The translations under genes were made by a program, and so were the position numbers. Under the pieces are notes generated by a model. That model saw only the letters and a list, made by a program, of their open reading frames with translations, did no database searches and had not been told where the DNA came from. Shown one piece after another: positions 1 through 12,311 of a DNA stretch of 42,321 nucleotides (positions are counted from its first letter, which is position 1; every line of letters begins with the position of its first letter). The DNA comes from Pseudomonadota bacterium. Its GTDB lineage: Bacteria > Pseudomonadota > Alphaproteobacteria > G022571365. The DNA lies in the NCBI GenBank assembly GCA_022571365.1, contig JACZXZ010000013.1, forward strand, positions 1 to 42,321, read 5' to 3'.

Positions 1-2698
1 GCTCGCGGACCTGCTCGACCTTGTCCTGATGCTCGATTTTGAGACCGAAGGCGTCCCTGACGTAAAACACGTCCACGACTCGCTCGCCGTAGGTCGAGAT
101 CTTGGCGCTGGAGATCTGCAGGCCGAGATCGGCAACCGCGCGGGTCATGTCGTAGAGCAAGCCGGGCCGGTCGCGGCCGTTCACCTCGATGACCGTGTGC
201 TCGGCGCTCGCCTTGTTGTCGATGAGGACCCTGGGCGGCACCTCGAAGGCCCGCAGGCGCCTTGAGAGGACGCGTCGATCCGCCAGTTCCACGTCCGGCT
301 CGAGCCGGCCCTCGAGGCTCTCCTCGATCGCCGCTTCGAGCCGCGCCAGCCTGTCCGGCCGGTCGAAGACGCCGCCTTCGGCATCCTGCACCCAGAAGCT
401 GTCGAGCGCCTTGCCGTTGGCGAGGTTGAAGATCCTGGCGTCGACGATGCTGGCGCCGCTCACCGCCATCGCGCCGGCGATCCGGGAGAACAGCCCAGGG
501 CGGTCGGCGGTATAGACGGTGACCTCGGTGACCGCCCGGGAACGGTCCACGCGGGTGTCGACAGCAAGCGGCGTCTTCGATTCCTCGGCCGCGCGGACCA
601 AGTGGGCATGGCGGACATGGGTGGCGGTATCGGCGGACAGCCAGTATGACACCGGACCGCGGGCCAGATGGGCCGCGCGCTCGTCCTCGCCCCAATCCGC
701 AAGCGCCACGCCCACAGCCGCCTTGGCTTTCTCGACCCGGGCCGCGTCGGTCACCGCAAGGCCGCCCAACATAACCTCTTCGGCACGCAAATAAAGCTCG
801 CTCAAGAGCGCCGCCTTCCAGGCGTTCCACACATGGGGGCCGGTCGCGCGCATGTCGGCCGCGGTCAGCACCAACAGAAGCCGGAGCCGCTCCGGCGACT
901 GCACGACCGCGACGAAATCGCTGACGGTCTTGGGGTCGTGCACGTCGCGTTTGAGCGCGGTGTCGCTCAAAATCAAGTGGTGCCGAACCAGCCAGGAGAC
1001 CTGCTCGGTCTCCTCCGCCGGAAGGCCGAGGCGCGGCCCGAGCCGGTCTGCGATCCTGGCGCCGATCTCGGAATGGTCGCCGCCCCGGCCCTTGGCGATG
1101 TCATGCAACAGCACCGCCAGATAAAGCGCCCGGCGCGATAACAGCTTGTGGACGACTTCGCTGGCCAGCGGGTGGTCGTCCTTCATGAGGCCCTTCTCGA
1201 TGCGGCTCAAGATGCCGACCGCGAAAATGCTGTGCTCGTCCACCGTGTAGGCGTGATACATGTCGTACTGCATCTGCGCGACGACGCGGCCGAAGTCGGG
1301 CAGGAAGCGGCCCAGCACGCCGGCTTCGTTCATGCGCCGGAGCGCCGTCTCGGGGTCCTTGGGCGAGGTGAGAATTTCCAGGAACAGCCGGTTGGCCTCG
1401 GGGTCCTCCCGAATCCCGGCGTCGATCAGCTTCAGGTTGCGGGTGATGAGTCTCAACGCCCGCGGGTGAACATCGAGCGCGTGCTCCTGGGCCGTGTGAA
1501 ACAGCCGGATCATCATGATCGGGTCGCGGGCCAAGGCGCCCTCGCTGGCCACGGTCAGCCGGCCGCCATCGAGGGCGAACCCGTCGATCTCACGCCTGAT
1601 CCAGCCGAAGCGGAGCAAGCTCGAGCGCGGCTTGCGCTTGTGCTCGGCCTCGAGCGCGGCGCAGAAGATGCGGGTCAGGTCGCCGACGTCCTTGGCAACC
1701 AGGAAATAGTGCTTCATGAAGCGTTCGACACCGCTCGTCCCGGCATGGTCGGTGTAGCCCATGCGGGATCCGATTTCGGCCTGGACGTCCAGGGTGAGGC
1801 GGTCCTCCGGCCGGCCGGCCAGGTAATGGAGGGTGCAGCGCAGCGTCCATAGGAAGTTCTGCGCCTTGGCGAACTTGGCGAACTCGTTCCGGGTCAGCAC
1901 GCCGCGCTCGACCAGCTCGCGCACGTCGTCGACCCGGTAGAGATACTTGGCGATCCAGAACAGGGTGTGGAGGTCCCTCAAGCCCCCCTTGCCGTCCTTT
2001 ATGTGGGGCTCGATCACATAGCGCGAGTCGCCCATGCGCCGGTGACGCTGGTCGCGCTCGGTGAGTTTGGCCTCGACGAACTCGATGTCGGTGCCATCCA
2101 CGACCTCGGCCGCGAAGCGCCGCTCGAGCTCGGCGTAAAGCCGGTGGTCGCCCCACACATAGCGCGCCTCGAGGATGCCGGTGCGGACCGTGTGATCGGC
2201 CTTGGCGAGACGGATGCAGTCATCGATGGAGCGCGCGGCGTGGCCCACCTTGAGGCCTAAGTCCCACAGCATGTAGAGGATGTACTCGACGACCTGCTCG
2301 GTGTGCGGGGTCTGCTTGTAGGAGAACAGGAACAACAGGTCGACGTCGGAGTGGGGCGCCAGCTCGCCGCGGCCATAGCCGCCGACCGCGACCACCGCGA
2401 GCCTTTCGCCGGCGGTCGGGTTGGCCAGTGGATAGGCGCGCTCGAAGGCGAAGTCGTAGATGAGCCGGATGAGCTGGTCCACCAGGAACGCGTTCGCCCG
2501 GACCGTCTCGGCGCCCGAGGCGCCGGCATCGAAGCGCCGGCGCACTTCCTCGCGGCCGCGCATGAGCGTCTCCTTGAACAGCTCCAGCAGATTGCCGCGC
2601 GGCGGCTCGGACCGGCCGCTCCGGGCGACGATGGCGTCGAGCCTTCGGACCAGAGCACCCCGGTCGATGATCTCGCGCCCAGCCGTGATCTCGATCAT
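1..2698 (-). CDS. glnD: Bifunctional [protein-PII] uridylyltransferase / uridylyl-removing enzyme, 3' end cut by window edge
   Basis: This is the cytoplasmic nitrogen sensor that uridylylates PII at low glutamine and removes UMP at high glutamine. About 899 residues are present, close to full family length; only the extreme C terminus is missing. The nucleotidyltransferase motif GGYGRGELAPHSDVDLLF lies at residues 106-123 with DVD as metal ligands. The HD hydrolase motif LLHDIAKGRGGDHSE is near residue 530. Two C-terminal ACT domains begin near residues 720 and 834, each with a DRPGLL/F core. The start is ATG at 2698, reading MIEITAGREI. It is divergent from the isochorismatase-fold gene and lies downstream of mutS on the same strand. 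Identification rests on domain order and motifs and is firm. Confidence 0.96.
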   Translation of the reverse strand, partial: MIEITAGREIIDRGALVRRLDAIVARSGRSEPPRGNLLELFKETLMRGREEVRRRFDAGASGAETVRANAFLVDQLIRLIYDFAFERAYPLANPTAGERLAVVAVGGYGRGELAPHSDVDLLFLFSYKQTPHTEQVVEYILYMLWDLGLKVGHAARSIDDCIRLAKADHTVRTGILEARYVWGDHRLYAELERRFAAEVVDGTDIEFVEAKLTERDQRHRRMGDSRYVIEPHIKDGKGGLRDLHTLFWIAKYLYRVDDVRELVERGVLTRNEFAKFAKAQNFLWTLRCTLHYLAGRPEDRLTLDVQAEIGSRMGYTDHAGTSGVERFMKHYFLVAKDVGDLTRIFCAALEAEHKRKPRSSLLRFGWIRREIDGFALDGGRLTVASEGALARDPIMMIRLFHTAQEHALDVHPRALRLITRNLKLIDAGIREDPEANRLFLEILTSPKDPETALRRMNEAGVLGRFLPDFGRVVAQMQYDMYHAYTVDEHSIFAVGILSRIEKGLMKDDHPLASEVVHKLLSRRALYLAVLLHDIAKGRGGDHSEIGARIADRLGPRLGLPAEETEQVSWLVRHHLILSDTALKRDVHDPKTVSDFVAVVQSPERLRLLLVLTAADMRATGPHVWNAWKAALLSELYLRAEEVMLGGLAVTDAARVEKAKAAVGVALADWGEDERAAHLARGPVSYWLSADTATHVRHAHLVRAAEESKTPLAVDTRVDRSRAVTEVTVYTADRPGLFSRIAGAMAVSGASIVDARIFNLANGKALDSFWVQDAEGGVFDRPDRLARLEAAIEESLEGRLEPDVELADRRVLSRRLRAFEVPPRVLIDNKASAEHTVIEVNGRDRPGLLYDMTRAVADLGLQISSAKISTYGERVVDVFYVRDAFGLKIEHQDKVEQVRE

Positions 2699-2766
2699 GT
2701 CTTCCCAAATATGCCGGTTCAGACTCGAGCGCAAGCGCCCCCTGCCACGATCCTGCGCCACGCCGT

Positions 2767-2772
2767 TATACT
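2767..2772 (+). promoter_or_regulatory. Possible -10 element for the isochorismatase-fold gene
   Basis: TATACT lies about 55 nt before the ATG at 2828, in the 129-bp divergent gap with glnD. The best -35-like hexamer upstream, CTGCCA at 2742-2747, has a long spacer of 19 nt, so the call is weak. Confidence 0.25.
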
Positions 2773-2827
2773 GGCGCCTATCCCGCGGAGCGGGCGGGGC
2801 GCGCCCGGACCACCTTGGGAGGGACCG

Positions 2828-3331
2828 ATGGCTGAGAGCTGCTTGCTTATCATCGACGTGCAACAGGGCTTCATCAATGAGTGGACCCGCGAAATCCCGG
2901 CTCGCGTCGCGCGGCTTCAGGCCGGCTTCGACCATGTGGTCGCCACCCGATTCTACAACGCGGAGGGGTCCTTCTACCGCACGCTCATCGGCTGGCACCG
3001 GCTCGACCGGGGCTCGCCCGAGTTCGCCCTGGCCTTCACGCCCCGTCAGGACGCTCTGATTCTGGACAAGGCGATTTACTCCTGCGTCTCGGAACGGCTC
3101 CTCAGCCATCTCACAGAACACCGGATCGCCCGCGTCCATCTCTCGGGCATCGCGACGGACAATTGCGTGTTGAAGTCGGCGGTCGACCTGTTCGAGGCCG
3201 GCATCGAGCCCATTGTGCTGGCCGCGGCCTGCGCGAGCCACGGCGGCCCCGAAATCCACGACTGCGCGCTCAAGCTCCTAAGGCGGTTCATCGGCAAGCA
3301 ACAGGTGGTCGAGGCCCGCCAGGCCCCTTGA
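2828..3331 (+). CDS. Isochorismatase-fold cysteine hydrolase
   Basis: The 167-residue protein belongs to the isochorismatase-like cysteine hydrolase superfamily, cytoplasmic enzymes that hydrolyse amides or enol ethers; members include nicotinamidases and isochorismatases. The catalytic triad can be read as Asp in LIIDVQQGF near residue 9, Lys in ILDKAIYS near residue 80, and Cys in GIATDNCVLKSA near residue 114. No signal peptide is visible. The ATG at 2828 is preceded by a good ribosome site, GGGAGG. The gene stands alone on the plus strand between mutS and glnD, both of which run leftward. The substrate cannot be told from sequence; nicotinamidase or another small amidase are options. The family is firm and the specificity open. 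Confidence 0.88.
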   Translation: MAESCLLIIDVQQGFINEWTREIPARVARLQAGFDHVVATRFYNAEGSFYRTLIGWHRLDRGSPEFALAFTPRQDALILDKAIYSCVSERLLSHLTEHRIARVHLSGIATDNCVLKSAVDLFEAGIEPIVLAAACASHGGPEIHDCALKLLRRFIGKQQVVEARQAP

Positions 3332-3471
3332 AGGGGCGGTAAATCCGCGACCAACAACACCCGACCCAGGGCAATTCCCTCGACTCCATGGGCGGGTGGC
3401 GTCAGGCCCGCCTTCATGACGGTTTCACGGGCTGGACAAGGTCCTTTCGTGACCCTCGCGCCCGCCCACGA

Positions 3472-6159
3472 TCAGGCGCGCTCTCCGCCCAGCATCGCCC
3501 TCAGCCTGTAGATGAGCTCCAGGGCTTGCTGGGGCGTCAGCTCGTCGGGGTTGACGCCGGCGAGCGCCTGTTCCAGCGGTGACGGGTCAGCCGCGGCGGG
3601 GGACTCGGCCGAGGTGGCGCTGAACAGCGGCAGATCGTCGGCGAGCTTGGCCAACGCGCCCGCCTGCTCGCCCTGCTCCAGGATTCCGAGCACTTGTTCC
3701 GCCCGGCTCACGACCGGCGGCGGCAGACCGGCGAGGCGCGCGACGTGAACGCCATAGGCCCGGTCGGCGGCGCCGGGCACCACCTCGTGCAGGAACACCA
3801 CATCACCCTGCCACTCCTTGACCCGCATGGTGTAGCAGGCCAGCGCCTCGAGCTCGGCGGCGAGCGCGGTCAGCTCCTGGTAGTGGGTGGCGAAGAGCAC
3901 CCGGCAGCGGTTGACCTCGTGCAGATGCTCGACGCAGGCCCAGGCGATGGACAGACCGTCGAAAGTCGCCGTGCCGCGCCCGATCTCGTCCAGGATGACC
4001 AGCGCGCGCGGCCCCGCCTGGTTCAGGATCACCGCGGTTTCGACCATCTCGACCATGAAGGTCGAGCGCCCGCGCGCCAGATCATCCGCCGCCCCGACGC
4101 GGCTGAAGAGCCGGTCGACGACGCCGATGTGGGCGGCCTCGGCGGGAACATAGGAGCCCATCTGGGCGAGGATAGCGATCAGCGCGTTCTGCCTTAAGAA
4201 CGTGCTTTTGCCGGCCATATTGGGGCCGGTTACGACCCACAGCCGCTGATCCTCCGCCAGGTTGCACCCGTTGGCGACGAACGCGCCCTCCTGGCCCGCT
4301 TCGAGCGTCGCTTCGACCACCGGGTGGCGCCCGCCCTTGACATCGAAGGCCAGGCTGTCGTCGACCACCGGCCGGGTGTAGCGGCCCGCGACCGCCAGCT
4401 CGGCCAAGCCTGCGGCCACATCGAGGGCGGCGGTGGCACGCGCGGCAAGCGCAATCGCCTCGGCCCTGGCCACGACCTCGCCCATCAGGTCGTCGAACAG
4501 CGCCAGCTCCAGTGCCAGCGCCTTGTCGGCCGCGCGGCTGATCCGGTCCTCGAGCTCGCCGAGCTCGACCGTCGTGTACCGCGCCCTACTGGCCATGGTC
4601 TGGCGGTGGATAAAGGTCTCGCCCAGTTTGTCGGCATGGGTCGCGGTGACCTCCACAAAGTAGCCCAGAACGTTATTGTGCCGGATCTTGAGCGACGGGA
4701 TCTTGGTCTCATCCCGGTACCGGTTTTCCAGATTGGCGATCAGGCGCCGGCTTTCGTCCCGGAGCGTGCGCTGCTCGTCCAGTCCAGGGGAATATTCCGC
4801 CGCGATGAAGTCGCCGTCGCGGGCGTTGAGCGGCAGATCGGCGGCGAGCGCCCGGGACAGTCGGTCGACCAGGACATCGTGATGGCCGAAATCCCGCTCG
4901 CAGGCGGCAATCCCGGCGGGCGGCTTGGCGATGCCCCCGGCGGCGAGCGCTTGGACAAGCGCGTCGGTCCGGGCCAGACCGTCGCGGATGGCCGCCAGGT
5001 CGCGCGGGCCGCCGCGGCCCAGGGTGAGGCGCGACAACGCCCGTTCCATGTCCGGGCAGCGCTTCAGGCAATCCCGGACAGCGCCGCGCGCCGCCTCACC
5101 CTCGACAAAGAACTGCACCATGTCCAGCCGGCGCGAGATGGCCTCCGGATCGGTGAGCGGAGCGGCGAGATGGGTGGCCAAGAACCGGCCGCCGGCGCCG
5201 GTCGTGGTGCGGTCGATCAGATCGAGCAGGCTGTTCCGCCGCTCGCCGGACAGGCTCTGGACGAGCTCCAGGTTGCGCCGGGTGGCGGCGTCGATTTCCA
5301 TGGTGGCGCCTTGCTGGAGCCGGCGCGGCCGGCCGAGGCGCGGCAACTTCCCCTGCTGGGTGAGCTCAACATATTCGACCAGCGCCCCGGCGGCGGCCAG
5401 CTCGGCGCGGCCGAAGCTGCCGAACGCATCCAACGCCTTGACTTGATATAGCTGCTCGAGCCGGCGGCGCGCGCTGGCGCTGTCGAAGCGGGCCGAAGGC
5501 TGCGGGGTGAGGACCGCCTTCCACTCACCGAACGTCTCGAACAGGTCGGGCCGCTGGAGCAGCCTCTCCGGTGCCAGAATCTCTCCCGGATCGAGTCGGG
5601 CCAGCGCCGCGGCGAGGCCGTCACGATCGATCGGCTGGACGTGGAAGTCGCCGGTGGAGATGTCGAGCCAAGCGAGCCCGAAGGCGCCCTGGGCCTCGGC
5701 CAGCGCCACGAGATAGTTGTGCCGGCGCGCATCCAGCAGGCTGTCCTCGGTGAGCGTGCCCGGCGTCACGATCCGGACGGCCGCCCGCTCAACCAGCGCT
5801 TTCGGGCCCCGCTTGCGGGCCTCGGCCGGGTCCTCGACCTGCTCGCACACCGCGACCCGGAAGCCCTGGCGAATGAGGCGCGCCAGGTAGGCGTCGGCGG
5901 CATGCACCGGAACGCCGCACATGGGCACGTCTTCGCCGTCATGCTTACCCCGCCGGGTCAGGGTGATGTCCAGGGCCTCGGCCGCGGCCACGGCGTCATC
6001 GAAGAACAGCTCGTAGAAATCGCCCATGCGGTAAAACAACAAGCAATCGGGATGGGCCCGCTTGATCTCCAGATACTGGGCCACCATCGGCGTCGCTCCG
6101 GCCTTGCCCTTGGCAGGCGCGGCGGCGGCGCCGGGATGCCCAGCATTGGACTTGGTCAT
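3472..6159 (-). CDS. mutS: DNA mismatch repair protein MutS
   Basis: MutS recognises mismatches and small loops and recruits MutL using ATP. From the ATG at 6159 the protein has 895 residues, normal for the family. The mismatch-contacting Phe-x-Glu is in [11 protein letters not shown] near residues 46-56. Walker [16 protein letters not shown] lies near residue 645, STFMVEM follows, Walker [13 protein letters not shown] is near 721, and ATHYQELT is the His-loop. An in-frame GTG at 6189 would add ten residues; neither start has a clear ribosome site, and ATG is preferred because it gives a typical MutS N terminus. It lies upstream of glnD on the same strand with one opposite-strand gene between. 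It is divergent from maeB, with a 240-bp gap. Confidence 0.96.
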   Translation of the reverse strand: MTKSNAGHPGAAAAPAKGKAGATPMVAQYLEIKRAHPDCLLFYRMGDFYELFFDDAVAAAEALDITLTRRGKHDGEDVPMCGVPVHAADAYLARLIRQGFRVAVCEQVEDPAEARKRGPKALVERAAVRIVTPGTLTEDSLLDARRHNYLVALAEAQGAFGLAWLDISTGDFHVQPIDRDGLAAALARLDPGEILAPERLLQRPDLFETFGEWKAVLTPQPSARFDSASARRRLEQLYQVKALDAFGSFGRAELAAAGALVEYVELTQQGKLPRLGRPRRLQQGATMEIDAATRRNLELVQSLSGERRNSLLDLIDRTTTGAGGRFLATHLAAPLTDPEAISRRLDMVQFFVEGEAARGAVRDCLKRCPDMERALSRLTLGRGGPRDLAAIRDGLARTDALVQALAAGGIAKPPAGIAACERDFGHHDVLVDRLSRALAADLPLNARDGDFIAAEYSPGLDEQRTLRDESRRLIANLENRYRDETKIPSLKIRHNNVLGYFVEVTATHADKLGETFIHRQTMASRARYTTVELGELEDRISRAADKALALELALFDDLMGEVVARAEAIALAARATAALDVAAGLAELAVAGRYTRPVVDDSLAFDVKGGRHPVVEATLEAGQEGAFVANGCNLAEDQRLWVVTGPNMAGKSTFLRQNALIAILAQMGSYVPAEAAHIGVVDRLFSRVGAADDLARGRSTFMVEMVETAVILNQAGPRALVILDEIGRGTATFDGLSIAWACVEHLHEVNRCRVLFATHYQELTALAAELEALACYTMRVKEWQGDVVFLHEVVPGAADRAYGVHVARLAGLPPPVVSRAEQVLGILEQGEQAGALAKLADDLPLFSATSAESPAAADPSPLEQALAGVNPDELTPQQALELIYRLRAMLGGERA

Positions 6160-6401
6160 CGATGGGGGACGGGAGGACACGGCGCGCACGCGGAGAGGTT
6201 TACTTGCGGGCAGGCGAATGTGAACATGGATTCGAGCAAACTAACACACCGTCCAGACCCGAGGCTATCACTCCCGGACTCCGCAGCCGAGATCGGCGGC
6301 TCGGCCTTGACGCCGCCCGCGCCAGGCTCCAACATCATCGGGATAGCGGGATAGAAAGCCCCTCAAAACCGGCACTGGCTTTAAAGCGCCTGGAGAGTTC
6401 C

Positions 6402-8666
<2,265 letters not shown>

Positions 8667-8763
8667 GTCGAAACGCTCGGCTGGCGCCATGGGCGGCGAT
8701 CCAGCGAAGCCCGTAATCGCCGCCGCGATTGACCGCCATCAATCCGTCGACCGGTTCCCGAAA

Positions 8764-8780
8764 GCTTGCGCGAGGCAAGC
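8764..8780 (+). other. Short perfect hairpin between maeB and phoR
   Basis: GCTTGC (8764-8769) and GCAAGC (8775-8780) pair around a five-base loop. There is no T run after it, so it is not a clear intrinsic terminator. Nothing else was recognised in the 207-bp maeB-phoR gap. Confidence 0.3.
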
Positions 8781-8873
8781 GCCCGGGAGCGGCGTGGCGG
8801 CTTTGCCGCTTGACGCCGGGTTCTATCGGGGCTTGGCTTGCATGCTGAGGATGAAATTTCCTGAGTGGGTGAT

Positions 8874-10298
8874 ATGCCGCGCGCAACCGTGCCGGTCCGC
8901 CGTCTGACTTTGGCCGTTGCCGCCCTGTCGGTGCCGGTGGTGGTGACGCTCGTGGTTCTGGTGGCCCTGGGCGAGATCGAGGCCGGCGTTGCGGGGCTTG
9001 CGGGCCTGGTCATCCTGGCCGGGCTCGCCGTGCCGGTTCGGCGCCATCTGGCGAGCCTGGCGGCGCTCGGCACCCATGTCGACGCCCTGGCCGACCAAGG
9101 AGCGACGGCGACGGCCCAGCCGGCCCAGCCGGCCCAGGCGGGCTCGACCGCCGAGCTGTCGTGGGCGATCGGCAGGCTCAAGCGATCCTTGGAGCGGAAA
9201 TCGGGAGAGCTGGAGGCCCGAGTCGGCGCCGACGAAATCATCCTCGACAGCCTGCCCGACCCGCTGATCATGCTCGATGACGGGCTCAGGATCGTGCGCG
9301 CGAACCTGGCGGCGCGCAATCTGCTCGACCAAAACCTCGGGGGGCGCGACCTGGCGGCCGTGCTGCGCAACCCGGCGGTGCTGGAGGCCGCCCAGGCGGT
9401 CCTTGCGGGCGCGGCGGGCCGGACCGTGGAATTCACCCTGCCGGGCCGGATCGAGCGCACCCTGCGCGCCCGCATAGAACCGCTGTCGACGCGCGCCGCC
9501 GACGGCACCGCCGCGGTCCTGGCGCTGCACGACCTCACCGCCGCGAAGCGCAGCGAGCAGATGCGCGCCGATTTCATCGCCAACGCCAGCCACGAGCTTC
9601 GCACACCGCTCTCCACCCTGATCGGCTACATCGAGACGCTCAGCGGCACGGCAAGCGAGGACGCGGAGGCAAGGCAGCGCTTTCTCGGGATCATGCACGA
9701 CCAAGCCTCACGCATGTCGGGCTTGGTCGACGACCTCTTGTCCCTGTCGCGCATCGAGCTCCATGAGCACAGCCCGCCGGACGGCCGGGTCGACCTCGCC
9801 ACGGTCCTCAAGGACGTTGCCGATACGCTGGCACTCGACGCCCGGGCCAAGGGCATGACCATTGCGCTCGATCTTCCCCCCGCCGCGCCCGCGGTCGTCG
9901 GCGACGGCGAGGAGCTGATCCAGGTGTTCCAGAACCTGGTCGACAATGCGATCAAGTACGGCCGGCCCAACTCGACCGTTACGGCGAAGGTCACCCGCAC
10001 CGAGCGCGGGCCTGGACCGCTCAGCAAGCCATCGACCGAGGGCGTCGTGGTTGTCGCCATCAGCGACCAGGGCGCGGGCATCGCGCGGGAGCATCTGCCG
10101 CGGCTTACCGAGCGCTTCTATCGGGTCGACGCCGCGCGCTCGCGCGAACTCGGCGGCACCGGTCTCGGCCTCGCCATCGTCAAACACATCCTCAACCATC
10201 ATCGCGGGGCGCTGACCATCGAAAGCCAGGCCGGCAAGGGCAGCACCTTCACCGTTTACCTGGCGGCCACTCCCCCCGCGGGGCGGGGCGGGGCATAG
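8874..10298 (+). CDS. phoR: Phosphate regulon sensor histidine kinase PhoR
   Basis: PhoR is the inner-membrane sensor kinase that phosphorylates PhoB when phosphate is scarce. The 474-residue protein starts with two hydrophobic segments (about residues 8-50), then a PAS-like domain beginning DEIILDSLPDPLIMLD. The HisKA box NASHELRTPLSTLIGYIE places the phospho-His at residue 240. The ATPase domain has NLVDNAIKYGRP, SDQGAGI and GGTGLGLAIVKHIL. An in-frame GTG at 8865 would add three residues; neither start has a strong ribosome site. It is separated from pstSC by three unrelated-looking genes, an unusual arrangement, but phoB at the end of the pst operon supports the PhoR call over a generic kinase. 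Confidence 0.9.
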   Translation: MPRATVPVRRLTLAVAALSVPVVVTLVVLVALGEIEAGVAGLAGLVILAGLAVPVRRHLASLAALGTHVDALADQGATATAQPAQPAQAGSTAELSWAIGRLKRSLERKSGELEARVGADEIILDSLPDPLIMLDDGLRIVRANLAARNLLDQNLGGRDLAAVLRNPAVLEAAQAVLAGAAGRTVEFTLPGRIERTLRARIEPLSTRAADGTAAVLALHDLTAAKRSEQMRADFIANASHELRTPLSTLIGYIETLSGTASEDAEARQRFLGIMHDQASRMSGLVDDLLSLSRIELHEHSPPDGRVDLATVLKDVADTLALDARAKGMTIALDLPPAAPAVVGDGEELIQVFQNLVDNAIKYGRPNSTVTAKVTRTERGPGPLSKPSTEGVVVVAISDQGAGIAREHLPRLTERFYRVDAARSRELGGTGLGLAIVKHILNHHRGALTIESQAGKGSTFTVYLAATPPAGRGGA

Positions 10299-10698
10299 GC
10301 GAAACCCGGCGATCTCCGATATCCGGGCCAGGACAGGCATCTCATCCGCTGGCCAAGGCGCCACGGCCCGGAGGCTACCGCCGGGCCGCAAAGGCGTTCT
10401 GGCCATGGCCACGAGCGAGATGAGGGCGCTCCGCCCGAACGGGCCGCATGTCCGTCGGCATCCTGACAACCGCCGCGCGGTTTTCTCAAGCCGGTTGTCT
10501 TGAGCCCGTTGGCCTGAAGGAGCCCCGCTCGCGGCCCTCCGATCAACTGCGTGAGGCGTTCACCGGCGGCTACGGCCGGTCTCCTTATCTGCACCGTCTT
10601 CCTCCCGGCGTCTCAGCCTTGCCTGAACAAACCCACGCCCATTGCCCGCGATCAATGACCCAGGTCAATGCACCCGGATCCCGGAAAGCCAAATATGG
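10299..10698. other. Gene-poor stretch downstream of phoR
   Basis: No convincing coding region was seen in about 400 bp. One perfect 7-bp hairpin lies at 10365-10387 (GGCCCGG, nine-base loop, CCGGGCC). It has no T tract, so it is at most a weak terminator for phoR. Confidence 0.4.
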
Positions 10699-10704
10699 TT
10701 GACA
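10699..10704 (+). promoter_or_regulatory. Possible -35 element upstream of the palindrome
   Basis: A perfect TTGACA lies 21 nt before the palindrome. No good -10 sits at 17 nt, but -10-like bases fall at or inside the left palindrome arm, which is what an iron-dependent repressor site would overlap. Inference only. Confidence 0.35.
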
Positions 10705-10725
10705 GGGGCGGCGCCCGCATGGCAG

Positions 10726-10764
10726 CATGAATGATAATGCGACTGAGTTGCATTATCATTCATG
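10726..10764. promoter_or_regulatory. 15-bp-arm palindrome with Fur-box character
   Basis: The arms are CATGAATGATAATGC (10726-10740) and GCATTATCATTCATG (10750-10764), perfect inverted repeats around nine bases. Read as hexamers the arms give ATGAAT-GATAAT and ATTATC-ATTCAT, close to the NAT(A/T)AT units of Fur boxes. Spacing between GATAAT and ATTATC is 13, six more than in the classical 19-bp box, so the hexamer phase is kept. The next plus-strand gene encodes an iron-type binding protein. Fur-family control is the likely reading; as RNA it could also fold into a strong stem. Confidence 0.6.
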
Positions 10765-11126
10765 GAGAGACCGATGCAAAGCCGGGCTGGTTCGACGAGT
10801 CACTCGCTGCAGCCGGACCGCCGGCCGGGGCCTCGCGAGCGTGCCCGGGGGGTAAGCCATGCCAACGAACGCCTCCTCACAGCGCTCGGCCGGGCACAAC
10901 AGCCTCACGGCGCCCGGCCCATCTTCCTGGCGTGACGATGGACTCATACTCTCCTACAGCCGCCGGTCGTGAACAAGGTCTTGCGCCATACCGACGGAAA
11001 GACCGGAGCGGATCCGTGGCCGCGCCTTTCGAGACGGCCTGGGAGCCCGCCTTTGCGAACGATCTGGCCGAAGCGCAACCGGAGTGCTTCGGTCCAACGA
11101 AAAACACCAGGAGGAGACAACGGATC
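10765..11126. other. Long apparent leader between palindrome and iron-binding protein gene
   Basis: About 360 bp separate the palindrome from the ATG at 11127. The reading frame is open through it, but the predicted peptide is low complexity and matches no family I recognise. No riboswitch fold was recognised. Confidence 0.35.
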
Positions 11127-12152
11127 ATGGCTGTGCAGGCCCGTATCATCGCCGGTCTTATAGCCGGGGTTGCCGCTTTGTCGCCGGCCATCGCCGCGGC
11201 AAGCGAGGTCAACATTTACTCTTACCGGAAGGAACATCTGATCCGGCCCCTGTTGGACGCGTTCACCGAGGCCTCCGGAATCAAGGTGAATCTCATAAGC
11301 GGCAAGGCCGAGGCCCTCCTGGTAAGGCTCAAAAGCGAAGGCATGAACAGCCCTGCCGACGTATTACTGACAGTCGATGCCGGGCGTCTCATCCAGGCCA
11401 AGAAAGCTGGCGTCCTTCAGCCGATCCGATCGGAGGCACTCGAGGCGGCCATTCCGGCCCAATACCGCGACCCGGAAGGCTACTGGTACGGGCTTGCGGC
11501 GCGCGCCCGGATCATCTTCTATGCCAAAGACCGGGTTGCATCGGAAGAGTTGTCCACCTACGAGGATCTCGCCGATCCCAAGTGGAAGAACCGCATCTGC
11601 ATCCGTTCCTCCACCAACGTCTACAACCAGTCCCTGCTCGCCTCGCTGATCGCGCATCACGGTGTCGAAAAGGCCGAGGAATGGGCGAAGGGCGTGGTTG
11701 CCAACATGGCACGCAAGCCTCAAGGCGGCGACCGGGACCAGATCAAGGCTGTGGCGGCAGGGGAATGCGATATCGCCATCGCCAACACCTACTATTACGC
11801 CCGCATGCTCAAATCGAAGGAGGAGAGCGAGCGGAAGGCAACCGAGAAGGTGTCGCCGTTCTGGCCGAATCAGAACGGCCGCGGGGCACACGTTAACATC
11901 AGCGGCGCCGGCGTGACCAAAAGCGCCAAGAACAGGGCGAACGCGATCAAGCTTCTGGAGTTTCTTGTCAGCGACGAAGCGCAAAAGATCTATGCCGAGG
12001 TGGTCAACGAATATCCCGTGAAACCGGGCGTCGCAATCTCCGAGACCATCGCCTCCCTTGGTCGGTTCAAGGTCGACCCACTCAACCTGGCGGCCCTTGC
12101 CGAGCACCAGGCGGAAGCGGTGAGGATCTTCGATCGAGCCGGCTGGCGATAA
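11127..12152 (+). CDS. Ferric-iron ABC transporter periplasmic binding protein (FbpA/FutA type)
   Basis: The 341-residue protein has a signal peptide (about residues 1-26, hydrophobic core IIAGLIAGVAALSPAIAA) and then SEVNIYSYRKEHLIRPLLDA, a typical opening of the FbpA/FutA/AfuA iron-binding class. ANTYYYARML near residue 220 supplies the Tyr cluster that binds ferric iron in this class. The ATG at 11127 follows a strong AGGAGGAGA ribosome site. No permease or ATPase gene is adjacent; the next genes are a porin and a lipoprotein, so its membrane partners must lie elsewhere. The upstream palindrome suggests iron control. Specificity for iron rather than another anion-chelated metal is inference from the family. 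Confidence 0.88.
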   Translation: MAVQARIIAGLIAGVAALSPAIAAASEVNIYSYRKEHLIRPLLDAFTEASGIKVNLISGKAEALLVRLKSEGMNSPADVLLTVDAGRLIQAKKAGVLQPIRSEALEAAIPAQYRDPEGYWYGLAARARIIFYAKDRVASEELSTYEDLADPKWKNRICIRSSTNVYNQSLLASLIAHHGVEKAEEWAKGVVANMARKPQGGDRDQIKAVAAGECDIAIANTYYYARMLKSKEESERKATEKVSPFWPNQNGRGAHVNISGAGVTKSAKNRANAIKLLEFLVSDEAQKIYAEVVNEYPVKPGVAISETIASLGRFKVDPLNLAALAEHQAEAVRIFDRAGWR

Positions 12153-12311
12153 GACCGCTTTGGTCCGGACGCCGAAGCGTCGAATAAAAGCGGCCATAAA
12201 AACCAACGCGGCGGGGGGCGTTTGTCACGACCCAGGATCGATTTCCTTTCCGGTCCGTGCCATCGCTCGTCCGTCATCTTCCCCCTTGCAAAGCGTACCC
12301 CAGTCATAGTC

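Noticed and set aside
4324-5451. Long plus-strand frame of 375 codons opposite mutS
   Set aside because: Lies wholly within mutS, has no family-like motif, and comes from GC-rich codon bias on the opposite strand.
10731-11126. Upstream extension of the iron-binding protein frame, starting inside the palindrome
   Set aside because: The signal peptide and strong ribosome site belong to ATG 11127; the extension has no family similarity.
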